Assembly (NCBI GenBank): GCA_023614405.1
Contig: CM042687.1
Location: forward strand, 263,047,480 to 263,111,479
DNA: 64,000 nucleotides
Reading direction: 5' to 3'
Source of the DNA: Avena insularis
Lineage: Eukaryota; Streptophyta; Magnoliopsida; Poales; Poaceae
The notes under the pieces were generated by a model. It was not told where the DNA came from and made no database searches. It worked only from the letters and a program-made list of their open reading frames with translations. The stretch's first letter is position 1; every line of letters starts with the position of its first letter. This document shows positions 1 to 11,611 of this stretch, one piece after another. Both the position numbers and the translations under genes were made by a program.

Positions 1-19
1 CGCCCACTCACCAGCCACC

Positions 20-2080
20 ATGAAGGACTTCGAGCCCGTAGGCGACGGGGTCGAGATCCTGTTCGGGAGCTTCTGCTTCTAGGTGGGACAGACCGACACT
101 CTCCGCCTCCCAGAGCGGGTGCCACTGCCATCGATCAGGCCTGTCTCGTGGGATCCGCATCCCGTGCTACACACGTCAACATCGGCAGATGAGTCATACT
201 ACAGTACCAGGTGCAAATCAGATCTGTGCGATCCTGCATCGGATGAAGGAACCTACGGTTCCGGATCCGAAAGCTGCGGCAGCAGCGATCCAACCTACGG
301 ACGTTACCAATGCGCCGTGGTCATCCAAAGCGACGTGGAGCAGCAGCCACCAGGTTCGGGTGCTCACGTACCACCACCCAACCCGCAGGGTAGAAACGGT
401 GAAAATAGGAGCAACCAATCCCCGCCGCCCAACGAGGACAACCCTGAGGCCAATAGGGTAATCCACCTCAGCGAGGAAGGATGGAACCAAGCACGCGAAG
501 CTGTGGCAGGCAACAAGATCTTGCCTGTGGGTGCCTCACGGGACCTACTGATGGCATACCACCTGCTCCTCATCGAAGAGCACAAAAAGCAGGTGAAGAT
601 GCAAGAAGTGCTCGACAAACACAAGCAAGCGACCTCGGAATCCAGTGCGCGGCAAGCTGCGCTCTCCGCCATGGGCGGGTCCAGCTCGCACGACAACAAC
701 ACCAACAAGCATCGTTCTCACGTAGAGAACATGGACCCCGCTGCACGCCGCGAGGTGACCCGAACCCTCAACACGTCCTTCATGGAGATGGACGCCAACG
801 GCAATGTCACCCCGAAGACGCCGCAAGATGCGATCATGGCAGCCACCACATACCTTGCGTCCCATCCACCTCCGGTGGGGAACCCGAAAAGGGCCATGCA
901 CAACTCCGCACTAGCCGGACGCGGACTCGTTGGAGCTGCGCTCCACGGAGAAGCTCCTGCGGAGCCTAAAAAGAAGGCTGCGGTCAGATTCAATCGCAGC
1001 CCCACACCCTCATCTGACAAGGAGGAACACGACCTACCTCGACAGCACAAGAGCTCACGACATCGCAGCCGCGACTACGACGCCCGAAGCGAACTCACTC
1101 AATGGAAGATCGACAAGGCACGCGCCAAGCGCGTGTGATCATCCGAATCCGAAGAGGATGGCGATGAAGGAGAACTCTGCGGAGCTCGATGCTTCAGCAT
1201 ATCTGTTTGGTGGACACGGATGCCGAGGAACTTCAAGGTTCCTTCGGACACTCCGAAGTTTGACGGCACGCAGGACCCTAAGGCGTGGCTCAGCGACCAC
1301 CTGTCGTCCGTCAAACTACACGGAAGCAACAAAAACACCGCCCAACAATGCCTTCAGCTGCAGCTGACTGGCGCAGCCTGGATCTGGCTCAGCAGCCTAT
1401 CCTCGGGATCCATCCGAAGCTGGGAGGAACCGGCATACAGTTTCATCTGAAACTTCAAGGGCACCAGCAAGAGGCCAGCCTCGATCGAAGAGATGCGGGC
1501 CTGCACCCAACGAACGGGCGAATCCATTCGCTCGTATATACTACACTGGTCCAATATCAAGAACTCCACGACACACATCTTTGAGGAGAGAACAATCGAC
1601 GCCTTCAAGGATGGCGTCAAACGCCAGGACTTCCAGGAAGAACTTGGGAACGTCAAGCCCAAGACACTCGACCACCTCATGGACATCGCCAACAGGTGGG
1701 CAGATGGCGAGGACTCCATCCACCGAGCACATTCGGAAGAGGAGGATGACTACGGCCACCGACGCGAACGTCGTAGCAAGCAAAGATCACGCGTTTACGA
1801 TGATCGTGATGGACCCGACATGGTCGCGGCTGGCTACATCGATCGCCCCAGCGACAACCGCAGCAGCGGAGGATACCGTGGAAACAACTTCCGCGATGGA
1901 GGACGCCCAACGCAAACATGGAAACGCCGCGGACGCGACGATAACCCTTCGGCATACGACAAATTATCGGGACCCTACACCATCCACTTCTACATCGACA
2001 AGAAGGATGGCAAGAAGAAGGCCAGACACATGCTCAAAGATTGTCGCGAGTTCCAGAAACTCAGCAAGAGAATGTCCTAG
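20..2080 (+). pseudogene. gag: gag of the Gypsy element, broken by stops
   Basis: One reading frame (frame of position 20) encodes a long gag-like protein interrupted by TAG at 80-82, TGA at 1136-1138, TGA at 1448-1450 and TAG at 2078-2080. The translation continues sensibly through each stop. The N-terminal third is hydrophilic and Ser/Pro/Asn-rich. The central part (about 1220-1720) has the FDGTQDPKAWL and CTQRTGESIRSYI type motifs of the plant Retrotrans_gag domain. The C-terminal part is Arg/Asp-rich (nucleic-acid binding). No canonical CCHC knuckle is visible. Gag would form the cytoplasmic virus-like particle. The ATG at 20 is the first Met available, but the true start may lie upstream of the window. 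Confidence 0.85.
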
Positions 2081-2947
2081 ATGAGACAGCAAGCCCCAAA
2101 CCCTGGGTACGGGCACGCACCCGCACCAGGTGACATCACCCACGAAGCTCCTCCACCACCACCCGTGGGACCTTCGAATCACCCAATCGCACCCGCGAAG
2201 AACAACGGCGGAAACGGGTACCCCGCGCCGAAAGGGTCATTGATGATCCAAAAGGGGCGCCCAACAAACAGGGTGCAAAAGAAAATCACCCGCCAAGTCA
2301 GTTTGGCTGTGACCGCTCCACCCGCCATCCCTGAGTACCTCAGCGGTTCGGAGTCCTGCATCACATTCAACCGTTCGGATCACCCCTGCCAGATCCCTCG
2401 CCCAGGTCATGCTGCCCTGGTACTCGAGGCGCAGATCGGAGGGTTTGAGATGAGCCGCGTCTTCATGGACGGTGGCAGCGGCATCAATCTGATGTTGGCT
2501 AGCACTTTAGCAGCAATGCGGATCCTGCTGTGCACCCTGGAACAATCCGACACAATGTTCCACGGCATCGTCCCAGGGAAAGGCATATTCCCCCTAGGAA
2601 AGATATGGCTCGACGTCATCTTCGGCATGCCCGATAACTTTCGGTGCGAGCGACTCGAGTTTGAAGTGGTGTATTGGCCATCACAATACCATGCCATCCT
2701 CGGGCGCGTGGCATTCACACGGTTCTTGGCAGTACCGCACTATGCATACCTGCTACTCAAGATGCCAGGACCTAGGGGCTTCATCACGGTCCACGGGAGC
2801 TTCACCCGATCGGATCACTGCGATAGGGACTTCAACAGAATCTCCCAGTCATTCGGCATGCAGGAGCTCATAAGGCTCCGAGAGGTGACAGACAACAGGG
2901 CACCCCCAGTCTCAAGGCAGAACGCACCTGATATGTCTTTCGACTGA
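2081..2947 (+). pseudogene. aspartic protease region of Gypsy polyprotein
   Basis: Continues the gag frame after the TAG at 2078. The catalytic triad appears as D-G-G-S-G with the Asp codon at 2468-2470, followed by I-N-L-M, as in retropepsins of plant Gypsy elements, and an AILGRVAF-type segment near 2695-2715. The enzyme would cleave the Gag-Pol polyprotein. The N-terminal 100 codons are Pro-rich linker. The region ends at TGA 2945-2947, which sits where the frame otherwise continues, so this is a nonsense mutation rather than a natural end. Confidence 0.85.
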
Positions 2948-4507
2948 ACAGTTAACACGAAGAAGGTGCAGGTCCACCCGATGGACGCCTCCAAGATGGC
3001 GCTGATCGCCAACGACCTCAGCCTCGCATAGGAAAGCGCGCTCGCCGAATTCCTCCGTGAGCGCTGGGAAATCTTCGCCTGGTGTCCTACGGACATGTCA
3101 GGAGTTGCTAGGGAATTCTCTGGGCATGCACTCAACGTGTTCCCAGATGCCAAGCCCGTGAAACAGTCCATCCGACGACTAATCGAGCCACGGGCCAAAG
3201 CCATCGGAGTCGAAGTCAATAGACTACTCGATGCCGATTTCATCAGGGAGATCAAGGAAAGCGAATGGCTGGCCAACACCGTGATCATCCCTAAAAAGGA
3301 CACGAACATCCTGCGGATGTGTGTGGACTTCACCTCGCTGAACAAGCACTGCCCGAAGGACCACTTCCCTCTCCCTCAGATCGATCAGATCATCGATTCG
3401 ACTGCAGGATGCGAGAAACTCTCCTTCCTCGACGCCTATTCAGGCTACAACCAGATTCGACTGAAGGTCAAAGACCAGGAGAAAACAACGTTCATCATGC
3501 CGTTCGGAGTATTCTGCTACAACACAATGCCCTTCGGGCTGAAGAACGCAGGTGCCACGTACCAGCGATGCATGCAGTCATGCCTAAAGAGCCAGATCGG
3601 TCGCAATATACAGGTCTATGTCGACGACATGGTAATCAAAACAAGGGAGGCCAAGACACTGATCGACGATCTCCGCGAGACGTTCGACAACCTTGATCGC
3701 TATAAGATCAAGCTGAACCCAGAAAAGTGCGCCTTCGGCGTCCCATCCGGCCAACTTCTTGGCTACTTCATCTCCCAGCGAGGGATTGAGGCGAACCCGA
3801 AGAAAATTCGGGCCATAATGGCCATGGAGAAACCAAAGAACCTCAAAGGGGTCCAGCAGCTAGCTGGATGCATCGCGGCGCTGAGCAGGTTCATCAGCCG
3901 CATGAGTGAAAAGGCCCTGCCTTTCTACCAACTGCTACGCAAAGCAGACAAATTCGAATGGACGCCTGAAGCGGACGACACATTCAAAGATCTGAAGCGG
4001 CTGCTCTCCACCTCGCCCGTCCTGGTCACGCCAAAGGAACACAAGCCCCTACTGCTATACATAGCAGCCACACATCAGGTGGTAAGCACCATACTCGTGG
4101 TAGAACCTCCCGAAGATGGAAAGACTCATGGGGTCCAACGCCCTATATACTACCTCAGCAAGGTATTGACGCCGACAAAACAGAGGTACCCTCACTACCA
4201 GAAACTCGCCTACGGCGTGTTCATGACGGCTCGTCGGCTGATCCACTACTTCCAGGAGCATCAGGTGATGGTCTTCAACGAGGCACCCCTGAACAGCATC
4301 CTAAACAACCCGAAGGCCACAGGACGCCTGGCCCTGTGGGGCTTCGAGCTGTCCCCTATAGACATAGTCTATGAGAAGCGCCATGCGATCAAGTCGCAGG
4401 TCCTACCGGACTTCCTCGTCCACTGGATGGAGCTGCAGCTGTCAGACACCCCGGACATGACACAGTCATGGACGATGCACTTCGATGGCACCCTGGAGTC
4501 ATATTGA
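2948..4507 (+). pseudogene. reverse transcriptase of Gypsy element
   Basis: Same frame as gag and protease. A linker with an in-frame TAG at 3029-3031 leads into the RT domain (ATG 3095 is the first Met after it). Motifs in order: a VIIPKKD segment near 3285, FLDAYSGYNQI near 3427, and the catalytic Y-V-D-D at 3617-3628. These are followed by the connection domain with LAGCIAALSRFISRM and the start of RNase H (HFDG near 4480). The enzyme copies element RNA from the primer site. The frame ends in TGA 4505-4507, right beside a small deletion and frameshift in RNase H, so RT is not linked to integrase in frame. Confidence 0.92.
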
Positions 4508-5328
4508 CCTCCCCGCAGGGAGACAAGATGAAGTACGTCCTCCGGATGAAATTTTGAGCTTCCAACAACGAAGCCGAATACGAGGCCCTCATCCACGGCA
4601 TGAGGATGGCCAAGATCTGCAGCGCAACGCGCCTGGTCATCTACGGTGACTCGAACCTCGTCATCTAGAAGACGACGAACGAGTGCGACACGCATGCCGC
4701 CAACATGATCGCGTACCGCGCGCTCTACAATTCACTCGAAGGAGATTTTGACGGCTGCGAGCTTCGGCATGTTGGAAGAGAAAGCAATGAAGAGGCCGAT
4801 AGACTCGCCAACATCGGCTCCACCTGCGCATGGGTGCCACCAGGTGTGTTCCTCGAACAGATCTGTGTGCCATCCATCAAAAGGAAATTCCCTAAGGGAT
4901 CATCCGAAGAAGCCGAGCACTCGGGGGCTGCGCTACCCGAAGGACCCGAAAAGCTAGACACAGAGGTAGCAGTGGTCAACCTGATGCAGTTCATGGCAGT
5001 AGAAGAGACATGGATGCAGCCGTACCTGCGGTACCTAATAAACAGGGAACTGCCTGATGACCCGACAGATGCCCGACACATATCTCGCCGGTCCAAAGCC
5101 TTCACCATCATTAATGGCGAGCTGTACAAGCGCAGCATTTCGGGTGTGCTCCAAAGATGCGTCACCATCGGTGACAGCAAAACTATCCTCCAAGACATCC
5201 ATGAAGGCATTTGCGGCCATCACGCAGGCAGCCGCGCCCTCGTAGCCAAAGCTCTACGAGTTGGGTTCTACTGGCCAATAGCCATGAACGACGCCAAGGA
5301 CATTGTCCGAAGATGCAATGGGTGCTAG
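4492..5328 (+). pseudogene. RNase H and integrase zinc-binding region, Gypsy
   Basis: Now in the other frame (frame of 4705). After the frameshift near 4490 the translation shows SNNEAEYEALIHG (catalytic Glu), YGDSNL (catalytic Asp) and NEEADRLAN (last Asp), all RNase H signatures. The Gly-rich loop that normally follows the first Asp is missing. In-frame stops are TGA 4555-4557 and TAG 4666-4668. Downstream, H-x-H and C-x2-C residues near 5200-5325 form the integrase HHCC zinc-binding module. TAG 5326-5328 falls directly after the last Cys, where a Gln would be usual. Confidence 0.85.
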
Positions 5329-6231
5329 AGGTTCGCAGACAAACCTCACGCACCAGGATCGGAGCTCAGGCCCATACCCTTGGCCTGGCCCTTCGCCCAA
5401 TGGGGTCTCGACATGATCGGCAAACTTCCCAAGTCCTCGAAAGGAGGTCACGTCTACCTCCTGGTAGCAGTCGACAAGTTCACCAAGTGGATCGAAGCCA
5501 TGCCCGTCACCAACCAAAATGGTAAAACGGCCGTGAAGTTCTTCCAATCCATCGTCTATAGGTTCGGCGTGCCACACATCATCATCACCGACAACGGGTC
5601 GAACTTCATCTCCAAAGAATTCCAGGACTTCTACGAAGGCCTTGGGATCAACATATCATACGCCTTCGTGGCGCACCCGCAAACCAACGGACAGGTCAAA
5701 AAGGCCAACGGCCTCGTCGTCGGTGGCATCAAGAAGTGCCTGCTAAGCCCACTCGAATGGCTCGCGGGAGCATGGGCAGAAGAGCTATCCTCCGTCCTCT
5801 GGAGCCTGCGCACAACGCCAAACAGCTCAACTGGCTACACGCCTTTCTTCATGGTCCACGGTGCCGAAGGCATGCTGCCTGCAGAGGTACGCCATAAGGC
5901 CCCACGGGTCGTTGCATACAGCAAAGCCGAATCGATAGCCGCACTCGAATACGCCGTTGACACACTCGACGAGGCACGCGACATTGCCGTAGCTCAATCG
6001 GCGGTCTACCAGCAGAGCCTCCGCAACTATCACAGCCGTCGGCTGCGCCCAAGGTCCTTCATCGAAGGAGACCTCGTCTTACGACTCAAGCAAGAGCGGC
6101 CGAAGAAGCTAGAGTCACCCTGGGAAGGACCCTACGTCGTCACCGAAGTCATCCCAGGTGGCGCCTATCGCCTCAAGCATGTGGAGTCTGGAGTCGCATA
6201 TTCCAACCCATGGAATGTCGCACAACTGTGA
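5329..6231 (+). pseudogene. integrase core and C-terminus of Gypsy element
   Basis: In frame with the zinc-binding module after TAG 5326. The core shows WGLDMIG (first catalytic Asp, near 5410), TDNGSNF (second Asp, near 5590) and the third motif at 5689-5712. There the expected G-Q-V-E-R reads G-Q-V-K-K: codon 5698-5700 is AAA where a catalytic Glu is expected. The C-terminus has the GPY-like segment (EGPYVVTEV, near 6126) and ends PWNVAQL before TGA 6229-6231. No chromodomain follows. Integrase would insert the cDNA; this copy should be catalytically inactive. Confidence 0.9.
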
Positions 6232-6590
6232 CGTTTCTACCCCTAGCTATCCCCCCTTTACTTTCAATAAGGCTATTCAGCCAAGGCTACTCAGCCGAAC
6301 AATGTACCTCCTCATTACGATATGAATAAAGCTAAGTGTCTTACCCCAAAATCTATCGCTTTCTCGCATTCCTTTATGCTACAAACACACTCGGGGGCTC
6401 CACCTCACCTCATGACTTCGTCGACTAAGGATAACGCATGTACACCTGAGTAGCTGATCACGTCAGGCTAACGAAAAGGGCATGCATACAACCAAGCACA
6501 ACGTGCTAAAAACAATGAACCTTTACAACAAAGGGCACAACACGTCCAGTCAAAATATATACAAATTTTACATCTATCTTTTTACAGGTC
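6232..6590 (+). other. Spacer between pol stop and antisense genes
   Basis: No coding signal on either strand. It holds AATAAG/AATAAA-like motifs near 6267 and 6324 that could serve as polyadenylation signals, and one PPT-like CACTCGGGGGCT near 6388, an early relative of the cassette repeated at 10766-11611. Confidence 0.5.
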
Positions 6591-7381
6591 CTACCTATTC
6601 TGAAGGATCACCTGCGCACGGTGCTCAAAGAGATCTACAGCCTCCTCGGCATACTGCCTCACAACCGCATAGTGCAGGCGCATATCCCATAGGCCACCAT
6701 CTGGTCGAGGGGGCGGCCCAGCTGCCACAACCACAAGATTTACGTCAGGGCGATGCAGCCGCACAAGGGAAAGAGCGGCCTTTACCCCCGCAACTAACTG
6801 ATGCCGCACCAGCTCCCTGACATGACGCACATCTTGAAACTTCGCCAACAAGCCCCAGAGCATCGATGGCACCTCATCGAGAGGAAACATGACGTGCAGG
6901 ATCGACGCCAAGGAAGTCTTCACCTGCCGCAGCACCCGTGACACTTGGTGGGCACGATCCTGCACAGTCGCGAGGACCATGGCACGGTCGCGATCCATCC
7001 AGAAAAAGCCACCAACCTCCATATCTTGCTGGGTCAGGCAATTGATCCGAACTGCAACGCGCTCCTTCTCCTCCCTCGGAACAAGGTTAGCACCTGCAAC
7101 AATTACAAAGTAAGATGGTCCGCCAACAAGCGCATCCGAAAAGGAGCATAAGCTCGAATAAACTTACACTGCAGCTGCTCGGCCAACTGCCGCAGCTCCC
7201 CTATCAGATATTCCTCTCTGGCGGTGCCCCGCTCCCGATTTCCAAACGTCTGCATGGCCTCGTATGCCAAGCAGCTCCTTCTCAAGACTGTGGACGCAGT
7301 CACGAAGAAAAACAAGTTGCGATGCATCATCCAAGGATGGTCGCGGCTGCGGAGCAGATAAAGTATCGACATGGTCATCAC
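6591..7381 (-). CDS. Antisense gene 2 of the Gypsy element, two exons
   Basis: On -, exon 1 runs from about 7381 to 7168 and exon 2 from 7093 to the stop at 6591. A 74-bp intron (7167-7094) has a GTAAG donor and a CAG acceptor. Splicing joins the frames exactly and gives a continuous protein that passes from a QLAEQLQ stretch into NLVPREEKERV. The product is mainly helical and charged, with a DRDRAMVLATVQDRAHQVSR region. I do not recognise a named domain. Position and orientation fit the antisense accessory genes of Tat-type elements. The first exon's start is uncertain. The gene may share a transcript with antisense gene 1 upstream. Confidence 0.55.
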
Positions 7382-7549
7382 ACGAAGGCCCCTAAGGGAA
7401 AACAGACAAGGATATGAACAACAAACGATTGAAGAACAACACGAAGATTCATTATATACAACAAAAAGCCACTTCGTGGCACACTAAGTGTTCATCAAGA
7501 CATTACAGAAAAGTCTATGACAACTACCCTACAACTAGAACGACATAGC

Positions 7550-10296
7550 CTAAGCATCCTGAGTGGCCTCGGAACCAGAGTGTCTGCCCTTGACCTCCTC
7601 CTGCTGCTTCGCCGCATACTCCGCGAGCAGGTCAATCAGCTTCGGCCCATAGCGCTTACAGCGATCAGCGTAGAGAGCAAAGGCTACCTCAGAACCGTCA
7701 GGAGCTGTTGGCATCTAGGAGGTGACCTGATGAAGATCCAGCTCCGCTCCGGATGCCATGGCCATCGCCAGCCCCATGGATGCACCGATGCCCTTCTGCT
7801 TGCGGGCGCATCCGCTGATAGCCCCATGGACGAGCTCCTTGTAGAAGCGCCCGAGAACCTCCTTGGCTTTGGCGAGAGAGCCAACCACAGTACTGCACTG
7901 GTCTTCGACCGCCACAGTGGCATCATCCAAAACACTTTTGTGCTCTAGAGCACAACGGTTGAACTCAATGCCCGCGACATCTAGAGAAATGGAAAAAATA
8001 CAGTAAGAATCAAAGAAAATCACAGAGACAAAGCATCCGAAACAGAACATACAGGCGAAATTACTCATCCGAAACAGCTTTGGCAGCAGCCATCAGCTTC
8101 TAGGTGACCTCCTTCTCGCTGGCGCAAGCTAACCGCTGTTCGTAAGTTGCTGTCAGCGCTCCTTGGCCGCAACTGCATCAGCAAGCTCCCGCTCGAGGCG
8201 CTCCTTTGCCCTGACAGCATCTTCGGCCCTTTTCTCCGCTCGCCCAAGGCTATTTTTGAGAGCATCAAGTTCGCGGAGGGCAGTGTTATTATCATCTACG
8301 AAAAGCCAAGGAACATACATGAGCTCAAACAAGGTAGCAAGCATACAAAAAATAGAAGTTTAGTTATGGAAGTACCTTGAAGCTGCTGCAGGCTGTCCTT
8401 CAACGCCAGATGCTGCTTCACCAGCTGGTTCGCACCCTGCACAAAAGGCTGCAAGAAGAAACAAGTTGTCAAGCCAAGGGCTCAGGGGCTGCGCCCAAGT
8501 AACGAGCAAAAGATCAAGCATACAAAAAACGCTCGGGGGCTCCCCCCAAGACACGCACAAAGCAGAAGTAAAGATGAGCAGATCACACGAAAACACGGCT
8601 CAGGGGCTCCCCCCACGGCAAGAAGGGAAACACTTACATGATCAGACGGAGACTCCGAAGGTCCGGCTGTAGTCTTCTAGGAGACGACCACCCGAACGTC
8701 CTGCAGAGAAGGGTTCGGAGCAGTGCCCCCAGAGATGGCCACCGTCTGAGAGGGAGGAGGCGTCATCTTTGACTCCCCCACCATCTCCTGAGTGGCATCG
8801 CTAAACGAGCCCTCAGAGGAGTGGCTGCAAAGGAAAACACCAGTCAAAGACAAGCAAGCAACAAGGAAAGGTAGCAAAAAGCATCCGAAGAAACTTACGA
8901 GTCCATATCGCTCAAGTTGAAAACAGGCAAGGCCCTCTTGCCCTTCTTCTCTTCCTTCTTCCTTCTTCAAGCCGGGCGGCGGGCGCCTACAGCAGCACGA
9001 CCGAAATGGGAGAGGAAGAGGCACCATCACCTCCACTGCGATGGACAAGGCACGATGGGTACCTAGGAGTTGGCAGAGTCGAGGCATCCGAAGATTCACT
9101 TGAAATCCGTGCCCGCTTTCGGGTACGCCCCTCGCTTGCCACGGGGGCTTCCTCGGTTGGTGATTGCGCCGACGGAAGCTCGGACACGGAGTCCACGATT
9201 TCATTGTCCGACGCATATGGAAACCGTTCGGGTAGAGGGGGTACCATGCCAGGAACCTTGAACTCCTGCACAACAAAGAGAAAGTTCAGAAAAATAACTG
9301 CAAAGAAAACGCACTCAAAGATAGCGCTACACGCACATCCCAGATCTACACCTGCGGAACGGGCCGAGAGGCACTGAACGGAGGGTTCCAAGACTTCCTC
9401 GGAAGGTCCTCATCAGTTTTGTAATTTAGCAGCGGCCGAAGAACTCTGTCGAGGTCCCATTTGGAGAGCTCCTTATCCGCAACTCTCGCCGGGTTGTGGC
9501 AGCCAGAATAAAGGAACATCGGGTGCACCCTAGCCTGGAGCGGCTGCACCCGACGTTTGAGGAAGGTGCGGATGATATCCACACCGTTCACCTCCTTCTC
9601 AGGAATCACCTAGAGGTCCTCCACCCGACGATAGAGCTCCTCTATCTCCTCCACCTCACCCTCCAGGATATGGTTCTTCTAGGATCTCTTCGGCTGGTTG
9701 ACGTCGAAAGGGGCAAGGCCAAAGTTTTGCCCGTCCACTGTGGAGTCGCGGATATAAAACCACTTCCTCCGCCAGTTCTGGATGGACTCGGACATAGAAG
9801 AAGAGAAGAAAAGAGTAGTGGATCGAAGAGAAATGACGCAGCCGCCAATCGGATAAACTCCGTCGGAGCTAAATTGCCTCTTCGCGGAATAGAGCTTCCG
9901 GAAGAGGCCAAAGTGCGGCTCAATGCCGAGCCAGCACTCGCAAAACGCAACAAAACAAGCAATGTAAAGAAGAGAATTGGGGGAAAGATGGTGGAGCTGA
10001 ATGCCATAGAAGAACAACAGTCCATGAAGGAAGTCGTGGACTGGGAAAGAAAGGTCGCGGATAATGAAGGCGATGAACATCACCCGAAAACCTGCAGGAG
10101 GACGGGGAAATACCTCGTCGCCGGGGACCTTGATGGCCTCCTTGTCATGCGGGATTAAACCCCGCTCGCGAAGCTTGCGCAGGTCGCCCTCACGCGTCTT
10201 CATGTGCCGCCACCCACCATCGGTGACACGAGCGGTGGCGGTACCCTTCTTGCCGCCAGCGGCGGCACTGGTGGAGGTCTTCTTCGGTTTCACCAT
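7550..10296 (-). pseudogene. Antisense gene 1: putative gypsy-type transposon protein (PF04195-like)
   Basis: On -, the ATG at 10296-10294 opens a frame rich in Lys/Ala that runs into a conserved-looking segment. It contains HDFLHGLLFFYGIQLHHLSPN followed by an IEPHFGLF motif, which I recognise as the plant 'putative gypsy type transposon' domain (PF04195). TAG stops at 9679-9681 and about 9611 interrupt it in frame. Exon 1 ends at 9352. The intron 9351-9266 has GT/AG ends and phase 0, and exon 2 starts EFKVPGMVPP. Later exons include a Ser-rich acidic part, a coiled-coil (AEKRAEDAVRAKERLERELADA, about 8250-8160) and a last exon ending TAG 7552-7550. Function is unknown; such genes lie antisense between pol and 3' LTR in Tat elements. 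Confidence 0.65.
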
Positions 10297-10765
10297 GGCA
10301 GCGCGACGGCGGCGGCGGTGCGAGCACAGGAAGGATGAGGGGAATGATCGGAGAACTTTCAGCGCGTGGCAAGAAAAGCTCAAGAAAATGGACGCAATAG
10401 AAAGCAAGTGGCTGCGGTGAAAACAAAAAAAAAATCCCCACAGTTATAAGGACGAAGACGATGAACAAGGACCGGTCATCAGGAAGCCCTAGCGCCAGCA
10501 TCAGATCCAACTGTCCACGTGTTAGCACGGCAGCAAACTGTTGCTTGCACGCTGTCCACTACGCACGGAAACCGAGGAGACGCCGTAATTATCGCCACAT
10601 CGCGCGTGACCAGTCAACTCCAAGTCAGAAAGTGGGACCCATGTTCATCCAATCACGTCACCTCTGGCGCCGCAGACGCTTAAGGTCATCGATCGTTAGC
10701 ACTGACATCATCAAAGCTATACTAGCAATGGTTACAAATTTTCGGCTAAATAGCTAAAGTACTCA
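10297..10765. other. Region upstream of the antisense genes
   Basis: No convincing reading frame. As the antisense genes start at its left edge, this is where their promoter would be expected (inference). I see no clear TATA box. GC content falls to the right. Confidence 0.35.
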
Positions 10766-11611
10766 CTCGAATCTACGATTCGAGCAACTACTCGGGGGGC
10801 TACTCCTATCAAGAGCGCTAGACGCGCACCCAAAGCATGAATAGCGTACTACGCCAATGGTATATTTCTTCGAGTCCCACGTCGAGTCCACGACTCCACT
10901 ACGGACTCGGGAGCTACTCCCATAGGGAGGATTGATTCAAGCATCCGAAAAAATTGTGTCCTACGGACTTGAAGCAAACAATGGCTGAATTAAAGTCTCT
11001 GCTCGAGTCTACGACTCGAACAGACACTCGGGGGCTACTCCCATAGGGAGCGTTGGTCGCACACCCTATGAATTCTTCGAATGCGATCCTTTGGATCAGA
11101 ATGCAAAAATTTGTTGGCAACTTTGCCCCAATCAACGTAAGTGAGTAACATCCTCCTTCACCCTAAACACCTCCTTGGTGATAAAATTTCGGATGATGTG
11201 TCTGCGACGCAAAGATAAGACCTACAGATATCATCTGATGGCCTGGCAACGAACACGACTGTGCTCTGCTAGTGAAAATCCGTGCTAACAAGAGCGATGA
11301 AAATCCTGACGGACGGGTTGGGTACATCATTCGAAAATTACTGGGATTTGACTCCTGTAAGACCTCAATGGCCTGAGTCGAATTACGCCAGCATCTGTTC
11401 CGGGTTCGAGTCGAGGGACTCGAATCTGAAGAAGATCGTGTTGTTTTGTCCTAAGACAGTTAACTGACCCTGATCCATCGGGAGAGTCAGGCACGCGCAT
11501 CAACAATCCCTGCATACTAAAATCACTCTCTAATGAACAGAAACAGCTACACCCGAAAGATTAAAGAGTCCTCAGCCGAATTTACGATTCGACTGAACAT
11601 TCGGGGGCTAC
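10766..11611 (+). repeat. Four hairpin-plus-PPT cassettes before the 3' LTR
   Basis: Four imperfect copies of a module lie at 10766-10806, 10881-10927, 11001-11050 and 11574-11611. Each has a short inverted repeat (for example CTCGAATCTACGATTCGAG at 10766-10784) followed by a purine/G-rich tract like ACTCGGGGGCTAC. Copies 2 and 3 continue with TCCCATAGGGAG. Only the last copy abuts the LTR (TG at 11612) and is the functional polypurine tract that primes plus-strand DNA. Confidence 0.75.
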
